Source: an uncultured Coriobacteriaceae bacterium (GTDB lineage: Bacteria; Actinomycetota; Coriobacteriia; Coriobacteriales; Eggerthellaceae). Taken from it: a stretch of 64,000 nt of DNA. The DNA lies in assembly GCA_937937585.1 (NCBI GenBank), contig CALDCB010000007.1, positions 270,236 through 334,235 on the forward strand, read 5' to 3'. Numbering within the stretch: the stretch's first letter is position 1; each line of letters opens with the position of its first letter. Both the position numbers and the translations under genes were made by a program. The notes under the pieces were generated by a model. The model saw only the letters and a list, made by a program, of their open reading frames with translations. It had not been told where the DNA came from and made no database searches. Positions 1 to 7,402 of the stretch are shown in pieces.

Positions 1-158
1 CAGAGGTCAATCGTCTCTTCTTTAACGTAGGGAGTGCACGGCCTTCCTTCGTTCTGCTCGGTCGTCCACCTCACGGGGAGGGTGATGGAATGGGCTCGTT
101 CGATCTCTCTTCCGCACACGTCGCACTTGAACGTGTCGGGATGCTTAATCGTCGCCAT
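1..158 (-). CDS. Small CxxC protein of the phage early operon (3' end cut by window edge)
   Basis: Reading leftward from an ATG at 158, with GGAGG about six bases upstream, the frame stays open to the window edge (52 codons visible). The N-terminus has a CDVCGRE stretch, one half of a possible zinc knuckle; the second half would be beyond the edge if it exists. Its start overlaps the last 14 bases of the preceding gene, which fits translational coupling in this operon. Function unknown; small CxxC proteins like this are common in phage early regions. Confidence 0.55.
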   Translation of the reverse strand, partial: MATIKHPDTFKCDVCGREIERAHSITLPVRWTTEQNEGRPCTPYVKEETIDL

Positions 159-498
159 CGGAACCTCCGCAGGCGATGATGATCCCCGCCGTGATGGTCT
201 GCACCATGTAGGCCAGCTCCTCGGCGGCGGGCGTGTCCTCCCCGATGCTGGCAAGCATGTCACACGCCGCATGTGTCGCCTCGTGGGCGGCGAGCGCGTA
301 CAGGTCCGGGGCCTTCACCTTGCGGCTGATCCACACCACGCATCCCTTGCCCGGAATGCAGCTGGTGAGGCCGTCCTTGCCCTTGGTGTCTCCTGGCTCT
401 TCGCCCATCCTGCGCACAGCCTCTCGATACTCGCGCTTGCTGGTGGTGACCCAAAGCGGGTTGAACGGCATGATCAGCGGCTCAATCTCGGTAGCCAT
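145..498 (-). CDS. Small HExxH-motif protein, putative metallopeptidase-like phage protein
   Basis: The protein is 117 residues. The start at 498 is chosen because GGAGGAA sits directly upstream; an open frame further upstream lacks a ribosome binding site. It contains HEATH, matching the HExxH zinc-binding signature, followed about 20 residues later by an EEL stretch that could give a third ligand. The rest shows no recognised domain, no signal peptide and no membrane segment. Proteins of this size with a conserved HEAxH are known in phage early operons without an assigned role. It could be a peptidase or a non-catalytic zinc protein. Confidence 0.6.
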   Translation of the reverse strand: MATEIEPLIMPFNPLWVTTSKREYREAVRRMGEEPGDTKGKDGLTSCIPGKGCVVWISRKVKAPDLYALAAHEATHAACDMLASIGEDTPAAEELAYMVQTITAGIIIACGGSDGDD

Positions 499-721
499 CG
501 CGTTCCTCCTCACCGCCCATCTCCACACACCCGGGGAACCGGCCCCGCAGGTCGAGCACGGTCCCGTCTTCCAGCAGCGCGAAGCACTGGTAGCTGTCAT
601 CGGTCAGCGACTCGACGATCGAAAGCGCCTCGGCCTCGTCGTCGGTCTTTGCGAGCAGGATGCCCTGGCGGTAGGCGCTCGCGTAGCTCTGGCAAAGCGA
701 GCGCTCGTAAATGCGTATCAT
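482..721 (-). CDS. Hypothetical phage protein (79 aa)
   Basis: The start ATG at 721 overlaps the stop of the upstream gene as ATGA, the usual coupling signal in this operon, so I prefer it to an in-frame ATG six codons earlier. The protein starts MIRIYERSLC and is acidic, with no recognisable domain. Its 3' end overlaps the next gene by 17 bases. No function can be offered; the strict packing between coupled neighbours is the main evidence that it is real. Confidence 0.55.
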   Translation of the reverse strand: MIRIYERSLCQSYASAYRQGILLAKTDDEAEALSIVESLTDDSYQCFALLEDGTVLDLRGRFPGCVEMGGEEERDGYRD

Positions 722-1113
722 TCCTGGCCCGCCTTCCACTCGTTGACCAGCTCGTCGTACTCCTCTCGGAACTCAGGCTCGAAGTAGGCGATGAACTCGC
801 TCTTGGTCATGCCGCAGCGCAGGCTTGAGTAGCCGACGTGCTCGATGCACCAGTCAGAGAACGGGATGATCTTGCCGCCGTCGTCCACGCTCGTGCTGTA
901 GCCGGTGCCGTCGCGGTAGAGCTTACGGCGGCCCTCCTTGCGGATGGCCTGCTCGACCTTCGAGGCATCGCGCTCGCCGCGCTCCATGAGCTTGCCGCGC
1001 AGCTCCTCTGCCTCGTCCTGCGCCTGCTCAAGCTTGCCGCGCAGCCAATCGCGCTCAGCCCGCGTCTGCTCCAACTGATCGAGCACGTACTGCTCGCATG
1101 TCTTGATCTCCAT
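718..1113 (-). CDS. Phage protein with N-terminal coiled coil
   Basis: The product is 131 residues. Residues about 8-60 are a charged heptad-like stretch rich in Glu, Arg, Leu and Gln, which should form a coiled coil; the C-terminal half is globular and unassigned. A GAAGGGA lies about 11 bases upstream of the ATG at 1113. The gene begins directly after the HNH-type gene and ends in an ATGA overlap with the next. No catalytic motif is visible, and function is unknown. Confidence 0.6.
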   Translation of the reverse strand: MEIKTCEQYVLDQLEQTRAERDWLRGKLEQAQDEAEELRGKLMERGERDASKVEQAIRKEGRRKLYRDGTGYSTSVDDGGKIIPFSDWCIEHVGYSSLRCGMTKSEFIAYFEPEFREEYDELVNEWKAGQE

Positions 1114-1116
1114 GGG

Positions 1117-1572
1117 TCATATCCCTTCTCGTATCATCTCGTTGCCGTCACGGTCTGTGATCAGCCAATATCCGTATTCGTAGAGGTCAGGGCTGTGCGG
1201 CTCGTAGACCTGCAACAGCTGGCCCGTCCACCAGGCCTCCTCGTAGACCGGATGCCGCCAGCGCCACTCGGCCTTGAGCCGCGCCCCGCCGTGGAACTTG
1301 TCGTGGCACCCGGTCGTCCCGCTGCCGCAGAGGCAGAACAGCGGGCTTCGCAAGTCCCAGGCGCCGCACGGCGTGACCAGGCGGAACGTCTCGCCCCAAG
1401 ACCGGTGCGCCACGTGGTGCACGCTTCCGGCGCGTCTGCCGCAGACGCAGCACCGGGGCGAAAACGCCTCGTAGGCCTTTCCGTGGGTGTAGTGCGCCCC
1501 CAGGTGAGGCTTGCCGTAAAGCTCGGCTCGCTCCTTGGGGTAGCCGCGAAGCACCCCCGCATCGAGGATCAT
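1117..1572 (-). CDS. HNH-type endonuclease-like protein
   Basis: The protein is 151 residues and starts at 1572 through an ATGA overlap with the helicase-loader gene. Its centre carries CCVCG, then VHHVAH, then a second cysteine pair and CHDKFHG. This is the spacing expected for a beta-beta-alpha-metal (HNH) nuclease with a structural zinc: an HH pair, then a histidine about 40 residues on. I see no other domain. HNH proteins next to replication genes in phages may nick DNA for recombination or packaging; that role is inference. The alternative is a zinc-binding protein without nuclease activity. Confidence 0.65.
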   Translation of the reverse strand: MILDAGVLRGYPKERAELYGKPHLGAHYTHGKAYEAFSPRCCVCGRRAGSVHHVAHRSWGETFRLVTPCGAWDLRSPLFCLCGSGTTGCHDKFHGGARLKAEWRWRHPVYEEAWWTGQLLQVYEPHSPDLYEYGYWLITDRDGNEMIREGI

Positions 1573-2282
1573 TGCAGCCTCCCGTCCGGGCCATCGAAGT
1601 GCTCGACCCTCGCGCCGCCCCTCAGCCGCGACACTATTGCCTTCGCGGTGTCGGGGTCTCCCTGCTCCGCAAGCCTGCGCACGAGGTCGCTCGGCTTGTA
1701 CTGCGTTGTCACCAGCGTGGGCAGCATCGCCGAGTAGCGCTGGTCGATCAGGCTGAACAGGCTGTCGAGCACGAAGCCGGTCGGCCTGCGCTTGCCCAGG
1801 TCGTCCACGATCAGGTAGCGCACCTCGGCGTAGCGCTTGAGCGGGTCGCCGCCGTCGTGGAAGCTGCGCTGGATCTCGTCGAGGATGCGGTACATCGGCG
1901 CCATGAGCACCGACCGCTTGCCGCCGGCCAGGCGCTTCGCCACGGCCGCGGCGCAGGTTGTCTTGTGCGTTCCCACGTCGCCCCAGAGGTACACCCACTG
2001 GCCGTGCTTCATGCACTCGGCGATCTCGGCGGCCAACGGGTGGTCGAGGCTCACGTAGCGATCGGGCACGCCCGCCCGCTTCCAGTCGTGCATGGCTCTG
2101 TCGAGCGCAGCCTTGCGAGCCGCCTCGGCCTCGGCCTGGCGCTCCTTCTCGCGCTCGGCCTCGGCACCTGCGCAGCCGCACTGCTCGTAGCCGCAGAACA
2201 GCGTCCGCCCAGCGAGCCGCGTGGTGCGGGCCTTGAGGGTCGCGCCGCAGTGCGGGCACTCAGTCGTAGGCCGAAAATCCAT
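1569..2282 (-). CDS. DnaC-like helicase loader ATPase
   Basis: The product is 237 residues with a strong GGAGG before the ATG at 2282. It has an N-terminal zinc-binding part (CPHC plus later cysteines, residues about 9-36), a charged coiled-coil linker, and then an AAA+ core. The P-loop reads GDVGTHKTT and Walker B reads LIVDDLG. This is the DnaC/IstB-type architecture that loads replicative helicase onto single-stranded DNA. The P-loop is unusual: the glycine before the lysine is histidine. The gene lies between the replisome organizer and an HNH-type gene, the standard place for a phage loader. The 5' end overlaps the organizer's last 23 bases. Confidence 0.85.
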   Translation of the reverse strand: MDFRPTTECPHCGATLKARTTRLAGRTLFCGYEQCGCAGAEAEREKERQAEAEAARKAALDRAMHDWKRAGVPDRYVSLDHPLAAEIAECMKHGQWVYLWGDVGTHKTTCAAAVAKRLAGGKRSVLMAPMYRILDEIQRSFHDGGDPLKRYAEVRYLIVDDLGKRRPTGFVLDSLFSLIDQRYSAMLPTLVTTQYKPSDLVRRLAEQGDPDTAKAIVSRLRGGARVEHFDGPDGRLQ

Positions 2283-2922
2283 CGTCTGGCACCTCCTTTG
2301 CCATGCCGTTTTTTGGCTTCGAGGAGCGCACCCAGATGCGCACCGAGGCCTTCCAGTCCTTCATCTTCGCCTTTCCGACCATCCAGCCCTTCTGGGCGTA
2401 GAAGTCGACAAAGCGCTCCGGGTCGAAGTCGGTCGAGGCGAGGTCGAGGCCCTTGCCCTCCGCGTAGCTTCGGGCGTACTCGTCGACCTCTTCGGGAGAG
2501 GGGGCGCGGAAACGCGCCTTGCTCCCTCTCTCCTCTTCCTTAATTCCTCTTCCTACTTCCTCTTCCTCTTCCTCTTCCTCTTCGCTTGGCCGTTTGCTTT
2601 CGGCTTTGCTTGCATCGTTGCTTGATGATTTGCTTGCCGTTTTGCTTCCGCTTTTGCTTAACGGTTTGCTTGGCCGTTTGCTTTCGGCTTTGCTTACATC
2701 GTTGCTTGATGATTTGCCGCCGTTGCCTCCCGCCACGATGCGCGAGCGGGAGGTTTCCATGACGGGCCTTATCGCCGTCAGCACCGCCTCCTGGGTATCG
2801 GTGCGCGGCTCCGGTTCCTCGCCAGTTCGCAGATACCGGACGATCATGCCGATAAGCTCGTCGCCCTCCCTGCGGTTGCGCAGCCTAAGCGGCCCGTCTA
2901 TGAGCGAGTCCAGTACCTGCAT
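2260..2922 (-). CDS. DnaD-like phage replisome organizer / replication initiator
   Basis: The protein is 220 residues in three parts. The N-terminal ~70 residues match the small helical domain of phage replication proteins of the DUF6291 kind. Residues about 70-125 are a linker of SK repeats followed by a run of glutamates. The C-terminal domain contains FVDFYAQKGWMVGK and MKDWKASVRIW, a signature of phage replisome organizers that bind origin DNA and recruit the loader. The start at 2922 is 13 bases after the ssb stop. The linker-coding DNA consists of short repeats and may itself be the origin. The gene precedes the DnaC-like loader. Confidence 0.8.
   Translation of the reverse strand: MQVLDSLIDGPLRLRNRREGDELIGMIVRYLRTGEEPEPRTDTQEAVLTAIRPVMETSRSRIVAGGNGGKSSSNDVSKAESKRPSKPLSKSGSKTASKSSSNDASKAESKRPSEEEEEEEEEVGRGIKEEERGSKARFRAPSPEEVDEYARSYAEGKGLDLASTDFDPERFVDFYAQKGWMVGKAKMKDWKASVRIWVRSSKPKNGMAKEVPDDGFSAYD
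2584..2717. repeat. Iteron-like direct repeats inside the replisome organizer gene
   Basis: Two 50-bp direct repeats lie at 2584-2633 and 2668-2717, 84 bases apart and differing at one position. Each is built of TTGCTT hexamers spaced at 6-12 bp, and further hexamers fill the gap between them. In the protein they encode SK-rich repeats. Many phages, lambda among them, place origin iterons inside the initiator gene, so this is a candidate replication origin. A purely protein-level explanation (flexible linker) is possible. Confidence 0.6.
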
Positions 2923-2935
2923 GCCGCCATCGCCC

Positions 2936-3499
2936 CTAAAACGGGATGTCGCCGTCGTACAGGCTTTCCTGGGCGGGCGGCATGGGCGCTTGCTGCGGCG
3001 CCGTCTGCGGGGCGGGCTGCGGCGCGTACTGGGCGGGTGCCTGCTGGTAGCCCTGCGGCGGCGCAGGGGGCTGCTGATAGGCCTGCTGCGCGTTCCACTG
3101 CTGGGGTGCCGTCTGCGGGGCGGGCTGCGGCGCGTACTGCTGCTGGTATCCCTGCGGCGCTTGCTGGCCCTGCTTCTGGCTCATGAACTCGATCTCGTCC
3201 ACGATCACCTCAAGCTTGGATCGGCGCTGGCCGTCCTTGTCCCAGCTCGAATAGCGCAGCTTGCCCTCGATGGCCACCTTCATGCCCTTGTGCAGGATGC
3301 GGCCCATGCTCTCGGCGCGGTTGCCGAACATCGTGCAGTCCACGAAGTTCGGGTAGTCCTCCCACTCGCCGGTTTGCTGGTTGCGGCGGCGGTCGTTGAC
3401 GGCCACGCCGAAGCCCAGAACCTGCATGCCGCCCTGGGTAGCCCGCAGCTCGGGGTCGCGGGTCAAGTTGCCGCTGATGTTCACTCTGTTGATCGACAT
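2936..3499 (-). CDS. ssb: Single-stranded DNA-binding protein
   Basis: The product is 187 residues. Residues 1-110 form an OB fold of the bacterial SSB type (MSINRVNISGNLTRDPELR, later FGNRAESMGRILHKG). A long Gln/Pro/Ala linker follows, then the acidic tip DGDIPF that docks partner proteins. The linker is made partly of a duplicated segment: a 32-bp direct repeat is seen at 3000-3031 and 3108-3139. GAAGGGAG precedes the ATG. The gene sits between the recombination genes and the initiator. It is probably the phage's own SSB rather than the host copy, which normally lies beside rpsF/rpsR. Confidence 0.93.
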   Translation of the reverse strand: MSINRVNISGNLTRDPELRATQGGMQVLGFGVAVNDRRRNQQTGEWEDYPNFVDCTMFGNRAESMGRILHKGMKVAIEGKLRYSSWDKDGQRRSKLEVIVDEIEFMSQKQGQQAPQGYQQQYAPQPAPQTAPQQWNAQQAYQQPPAPPQGYQQAPAQYAPQPAPQTAPQQAPMPPAQESLYDGDIPF

Positions 3500-3847
3500 T
3501 TAGTAACTCCCTTCGCCCGTCCCGTTGGACCAGGTGCGCTTTATGTCCTCGTCGACGGTTCGGATCTTGAGCTTGTACACGTTTATCGCCTCTTGGCTCG
3601 CCTTGTAGAGCGCTTCGGAGCAGTCCCTGCGCTGCTTCAGCTCGGCTATGTCCTCCCGGCCTCGGCAGAGGTCGCTTATCACCGTCACGGGCGTTCCCTT
3701 GGATCGCTCCTCAAGGATCGCGACGCGCAGCGCCTTGCGGTACTCGGCCTCGTTCTCGGCGTACTGGCTTCCGCTGTTGCGCAGCGCCTGAAGCTCGTCC
3801 ATGAGCCTGTCGAAGAGCTGCATGCGCTCGGCGTAGAGGTCTTGCAT
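3500..3847 (-). CDS. Hypothetical phage protein, helical (115 aa)
   Basis: It begins three bases after the ERF gene stop and ends immediately before ssb, so it is embedded in the single-strand DNA metabolism cluster. The sequence is charged and mostly helical, with no cysteine cluster, membrane segment or known motif. The ribosome binding site is weak, and translation is probably coupled to the upstream gene. A role in recombination or replication is suggested only by location. Confidence 0.6.
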   Translation of the reverse strand: MQDLYAERMQLFDRLMDELQALRNSGSQYAENEAEYRKALRVAILEERSKGTPVTVISDLCRGREDIAELKQRRDCSEALYKASQEAINVYKLKIRTVDEDIKRTWSNGTGEGSY

Positions 3848-3850
3848 GGC

Positions 3851-4420
3851 CTACACGACCTGCCATGCGGGGGACGGGCAGCACCCGGGGTTCGCCTTGA
3901 ACTGCTCGTACTGCTGGCGGCTCTCGAAGACGTAGGAGGTGCCGCAGCTCTTGCACTTGGCAATGAACTGGCCGAACTCTGGCGGCTCCTTCTCGGCGTG
4001 CTTCTCGGTTCCCATGAGCGTGTCTGGGTCTGAGGTGCCGTCGATGTCGAACGCGCCGCAAAGCGCGTACTTTCTGGCATAGCTGGATGCGCTGCCCGTG
4101 ACCTGTGCCTCGTTCATTCCCTTCTGGCTCAAAGGCTCGCGGGCGTAGGCCGTAACGTCCAGGGGATCGCCGTGGCCGTCCTCGAAGAACAGGCGGCACG
4201 TGGCCTTGACGTAGTAGCGCTCGCCGATTTGCTCGATGCTGTCGTTGAGCGTGAAGGCTATGCCCGCCTCCTTGCACGGCTCCTTGAGCGCCGCCACGAT
4301 GTCCTCCATCGAGCGGTAGTAGAAGTTGCCGTGGGCGTTGTAGCGTGCTTTAGGCACAACTACGGATCGCTGCACCTGGGCCACGGCCTCGGCCAGCGTC
4401 ATGTGCTTGTCTTCTGCCAT
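3851..4420 (-). CDS. ERF-family single-strand annealing protein
   Basis: The protein is 189 residues. The N-terminal 120 residues match the ERF recombinase family: FYYRSMEDIVAALKEPCKEAGIAF near residue 40 and GSASSYARKYALCGAFDIDG around residue 110. ERF proteins anneal complementary single strands during phage recombination. The C-terminus carries a CKSCG pair and a later CC, which may form a zinc ribbon. GGAG lies upstream of the ATG at 4420. It is followed by an unknown gene and ssb and preceded by DUF1351, a common arrangement in phages of Gram-positive hosts. Confidence 0.88.
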   Translation of the reverse strand: MAEDKHMTLAEAVAQVQRSVVVPKARYNAHGNFYYRSMEDIVAALKEPCKEAGIAFTLNDSIEQIGERYYVKATCRLFFEDGHGDPLDVTAYAREPLSQKGMNEAQVTGSASSYARKYALCGAFDIDGTSDPDTLMGTEKHAEKEPPEFGQFIAKCKSCGTSYVFESRQQYEQFKANPGCCPSPAWQVV

Positions 4421-4423
4421 CGT

Positions 4424-5401
4424 CTACTCCATCCTCGCTGCCACCTGGGCTGGCGTGCCCCGGCGGATGCTTCCGGTGATTCCCTGCGCCTTGAGTACGG
4501 ATGCGAGCGCCTGCATCTGCGATCGCGTGGCGCTCGGCACCTCGACCGTCCACGCCTCCAAAGGCTCCGCGGCCGGTGCTGGCATGGGTGCCGGCATGGG
4601 GGCGGGCATTGGCGCTGGCGCGGGCATCGGCTCAGGCTCGGGGATCTCGACCGGCTCAGGCTCTGGTTCCGGCATCGGTTCCGGTTCGGGCTCTGGTGCC
4701 ATGGCCGCCTTCAGCTCGGCGATGCGCTGGTCTTCCTCGTCGGCCAAACGCGCTGCGTTCAAGGCGGCTCCGAGGTCGAGCGTGCGGAAGAATTCGCGCT
4801 CCGCGTCGGCGTAGTGCGGCATCGCCTCCTGCTGGGCCTTGAGCGTTTCCCAGTCTCGGGCCACGTCGGACACCTTTGCCTCAAGCGCCTGCTGCGCCTT
4901 GATCTCGCCGAAGGTCTTGTTGAGCCACTGCGGCTCATGCAGGCGCTCGTAGGGGACGACCGGCGCGAGCAGTCCCGCGAACTCCTCGTAGTGCTGCTGT
5001 AGGCGTGAGTAGAGCGCGTCCTTGCGCGTCTGCTCGGCCTCGTCGAGCTGCGCCTTGATGGCGTCGGTTGACTCGTCGATGATGGCCGTGATCTGCTTGC
5101 AGCGCCTCTCGAATGCGTCGAGCGGCTTGTTGTACTCGCGCTTCACGGCCTTGCGGCGTTCGTCGATCTCCTTCTTGATGCCGTTGAGGTAGCTGCGGTC
5201 GTGCTTGGCCTCCTTGATGGCCTGGGCGCTCGTGAGGTCGTAGGTGGCGCCCTCGTAGTCGGCGACGACCTTCTTCACGTGGGCCTCCAGCGCGTCCATG
5301 TTCGAAGCGATGGTGGCCTCGGTGTACGTGACCTCAAGCGTGGTGGCCTCGGTTTCGATGACCTCGGCCTCGACCTGCTGCGGTTCGGTTTCCTTAGCCA
5401 T
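4424..5401 (-). CDS. DUF1351-like phage protein with coiled coil and Pro/Glu/Ala linker
   Basis: The product is 325 residues. Residues about 30-230 are long, charged and coiled-coil-like, matching the phage DUF1351 family that is regularly encoded just upstream of ERF or RecT annealing proteins. Residues about 235-280 are a repetitive Pro-Glu then Met-Pro-Ala linker. The last 45 residues form a small basic domain that could bind DNA. The start codon overlaps the upstream gene by eight bases. The exact function of the family is not established; location implies a partner role in recombination. Confidence 0.75.
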   Translation of the reverse strand: MAKETEPQQVEAEVIETEATTLEVTYTEATIASNMDALEAHVKKVVADYEGATYDLTSAQAIKEAKHDRSYLNGIKKEIDERRKAVKREYNKPLDAFERRCKQITAIIDESTDAIKAQLDEAEQTRKDALYSRLQQHYEEFAGLLAPVVPYERLHEPQWLNKTFGEIKAQQALEAKVSDVARDWETLKAQQEAMPHYADAEREFFRTLDLGAALNAARLADEEDQRIAELKAAMAPEPEPEPMPEPEPEPVEIPEPEPMPAPAPMPAPMPAPMPAPAAEPLEAWTVEVPSATRSQMQALASVLKAQGITGSIRRGTPAQVAARME

Positions 5402-5597
5402 AGATCTCGCCCGTCTCGTCGTCGAAGTCCATGGCCTGCTGCTGCTCGGCCACGGTGAGCAAAACCGTCTTGCCGCTCTGCTTGATGATGCGGAAGGCGT
5501 CGGCGTTGTCGGTCAGGATCTCGAATTGCAGGGTCGCCACGCTTCCCTTCACGGTGGCCTGCTTGAACTGCGCCTGGATGGTGGCTTCGTTGATCAT
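5394..5597 (-). CDS. Small hypothetical phage protein (67 aa)
   Basis: The start at 5597 is chosen because AGGAGGT sits seven bases upstream. The 67-residue product looks like a compact beta-rich protein (MINEATIQAQFKQ, later TVLLTVAEQQ) with an acidic tail DFDDETGEIYG. Its end overlaps the DUF1351 gene. No function is recognised. Confidence 0.65.
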   Translation of the reverse strand: MINEATIQAQFKQATVKGSVATLQFEILTDNADAFRIIKQSGKTVLLTVAEQQQAMDFDDETGEIYG

Positions 5598-5608
5598 GTC
5601 GTTACCTC

Positions 5609-5926
5609 CTATTTGATGCCGAGAACGGCGGCAAGGAACGCGCGACCGAACTCGCGCTCTTCCTCGCTGACGGGCTTGATCTTGTCGGCGATTAACTCGC
5701 GGCTCTTGGCGACGCACTTCTCGTCGATTCGGGAAAGCCCGGCCTCGCAAAGCGCGATCATCACGTGGTAGGCGTTTGCCTCCGTCTCGCCGTCGTTGTT
5801 GTCAGGATGCGTGGCGTCGAACATGAGGTTGTTCGCGATGCAGGCGGCGTGGTCGAGCACTGCTTTGTGGAACTTGCTCCCGTGGAAGTCCTCAAAGCCG
5901 TTCTCTTCGAAGTATTTGGCGTTCAT
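5609..5926 (-). CDS. Hypothetical phage protein (105 aa)
   Basis: The start at 5926 overlaps the end of the RusA gene, with GAGAAG upstream. The sequence contains a histidine-rich N-terminal region (FHGSKFHKAVLDHAACIANN) and no known motif. Neighbouring genes on both sides are DNA-metabolism genes of the phage early module. Function unknown. Confidence 0.6.
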   Translation of the reverse strand: MNAKYFEENGFEDFHGSKFHKAVLDHAACIANNLMFDATHPDNNDGETEANAYHVMIALCEAGLSRIDEKCVAKSRELIADKIKPVSEEEREFGRAFLAAVLGIK

Positions 5927-6384
5927 TTCTTCTCCTTCACGTACTCCTCGACGAAGTACTCGATGTGGATGTCTATGCGCGGCTGTGTGCCGTATGGGCT
6001 TCTTGGCCGCTTGGTGACGGCTCCCGTATCGACCTGCGAATCGTCCTTGAAGGCGATCCCGTTGAGCGCGTCGCAGGCGAGCTTGCCCAGGTTGTCCCAG
6101 TCGGGCTTGCCGAGGTCGGCGCGGCCCTCCCAGTACTTGGGGTTGCTCTTCGCGAGCGGCCTGGTGGTCGAGATCCGCATCACAACCGGGCCGTCGTGGT
6201 CGGCGAATGTCTCGCCGTATGCCGCGCGGAACGCGTCCTTGATGGCCTTCTCGGCCTTGAGCGTCTTGGTCGGCGTGTAGGTGCGGTGGTTGCGGTAGTC
6301 GGTCATAGGGCGCTGTTTTCCGACAAGCTGGGCGGGGTGCATGGTGATGTGCGCCGTGGCCGCAAGGGTGCGCTGCCAGCTCAT
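5923..6384 (-). CDS. RusA-family Holliday junction resolvase
   Basis: The protein is 153 residues. The start at 6384 comes from an ATGA overlap with the upstream gene. It has the RusA pattern: GKQRPM near the N-terminus, YTPTKT, RADLGKPDWDNLGKLACDALNG with the catalytic aspartates of the KPDxDN motif, and a second aspartate in the later DDSQV stretch. RusA enzymes cut Holliday junctions in phage DNA before packaging. It lies in the same operon as the ERF annealing protein. Confidence 0.9.
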   Translation of the reverse strand: MSWQRTLAATAHITMHPAQLVGKQRPMTDYRNHRTYTPTKTLKAEKAIKDAFRAAYGETFADHDGPVVMRISTTRPLAKSNPKYWEGRADLGKPDWDNLGKLACDALNGIAFKDDSQVDTGAVTKRPRSPYGTQPRIDIHIEYFVEEYVKEKK

Positions 6385-6716
6385 TCGGAAAACCCATCGC
6401 TCTGGCTGCGGTGCTTGTTGAAGGCTCCGCGCAGCTCCGGGTATCGCGCCTCCATGATTCGGGCAAGGGCGGGGGCTATGCCGTTCTTGCAGCCGACGTG
6501 CAGCTCGTTGCGCACCATGTTCACCAGGTAGTTGATCGACACGTAGCCCTTCTCCTTGAGGCGGCGGGCGTTGTCGAGCATGAACTGCCACGCCTCGGGG
6601 TTGGCTTCGATCCACTTCTTGGCCTCGGCAACGTCCTGCTCGCCAGCCATGCCCAGGCCGAAGATCTCAAGCTGGTTGCTCTGGGGTTTGGGGCGGTATC
6701 TCTCGTCGTTACGCAT
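6381..6716 (-). CDS. Conserved-looking phage protein (111 aa)
   Basis: The start at 6716 overlaps the end of the membrane-protein gene by eight bases. The product contains the well-ordered stretch YVSINYLVNMVRNELHV followed by KNGIAPALARIM, which resembles unnamed proteins of actinobacterial phages. It has no enzymatic motif. It ends in an ATGA overlap with the RusA gene. Function unknown. Confidence 0.6.
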   Translation of the reverse strand: MRNDERYRPKPQSNQLEIFGLGMAGEQDVAEAKKWIEANPEAWQFMLDNARRLKEKGYVSINYLVNMVRNELHVGCKNGIAPALARIMEARYPELRGAFNKHRSQSDGFSE

Positions 6717-6993
6717 TGAGCACCGCCATGCTGCCCACGGCTCGCTGGGCGTCGGCAACGGCCTGGTCCATCGTGGGGATGACCCAGAGCCAGAGCACGG
6801 CGAGGAAGATCATGAGGGCCGCGAGGAAGCCGACCATGACGCCCGCCTTGAACTGCGAGCGCTCAAGCTGCTCCTGCGCAGTCGGGCGCTTGCCCTCGAA
6901 TGGTATGATGGATGCAGCCTCTTTCGAGGCGGCTACGTAGCGGGTGCCCGAAGTGTGGTAGCGGGGGGCGCTCGCTTTCTTTTTTGTCTGCAT
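6709..6993 (-). CDS. Small single-pass membrane protein
   Basis: The product is 94 residues, with one clear hydrophobic segment at about residues 51-72 (VMVGFLAALMIFLAVLWLWV) after a basic cytoplasmic N-terminus. GAGAGGA lies upstream of the ATG. Small membrane proteins in early prophage operons often act in superinfection exclusion or host takeover; nothing in this sequence decides between these. Confidence 0.6.
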   Translation of the reverse strand: MQTKKKASAPRYHTSGTRYVAASKEAASIIPFEGKRPTAQEQLERSQFKAGVMVGFLAALMIFLAVLWLWVIPTMDQAVADAQRAVGSMAVLNA

Positions 6994-7039
6994 ATCGTTT
7001 TCCTCTCGGTGTTTTCGCAGGTCAGGGCTAGGGCGCTTT

Positions 7040-7402
7040 TTAGGGCCTCTTTTTCATCGACTTTTTAGCCCTGCTCTTCGCGCTGTAGTGGCGCTGTCTC
7101 TCACGGTCGTTCCTCTTCTCCCTGATCGCCTCCTCCCTCATCGCGTTGGCCTGTTCGGCGAGGTCTGCCATGTGAAGCTCCTTCGTGCACTCGATGCACC
7201 AGCCGTTGATCCGGTTCAGCGGGCGGAACGTCCATTGGCCGCAGTGGGGGCATTGACAGCGCTTGCGGAGTGAGAGTCCGCACTTCCGCGCCATATGTTT
7301 CACCGAGTCGATGGAGCGCCCAAGGTCTTTGGCTACCTGCTTGGCGCCGTCTCCGGCGTGCTCTTCGAGGTAACGAAGTTCACGTGTAGACCATTGCCTC
7401 AT
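7040..7402 (-). CDS. HTH plus zinc-ribbon DNA-binding protein
   Basis: The protein is 120 residues. The N-terminal 45 residues (MRQWSTRELRYLEEHAGDGAK and on) resemble a Myb/SANT-like or sigma-type helix-turn-helix. A zinc ribbon follows with CPHC and CIEC separated by about 16 residues, and then a strongly basic tail. It is the third gene of the leftward phage operon, a position typical for early transcription factors. The start at 7402 is preferred to one nine codons upstream because only the former has a GGAG in reach. Confidence 0.6.
   Translation of the reverse strand: MRQWSTRELRYLEEHAGDGAKQVAKDLGRSIDSVKHMARKCGLSLRKRCQCPHCGQWTFRPLNRINGWCIECTKELHMADLAEQANAMREEAIREKRNDRERQRHYSAKSRAKKSMKKRP

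Noticed and set aside
2553..2585. TTCCTC hexanucleotide repeat as a phase-variation tract
   Set aside because: The unit is 6 bp, so changes in copy number keep the frame and only alter the number of glutamates in a linker; no on/off switching follows.
2519..4033. 504-codon plus-strand frame across the phage replication genes
   Set aside because: It is antisense to ssb, the replisome organizer and neighbours, which have motifs and coupled starts. The plus-strand product is a leucine-rich artefact.
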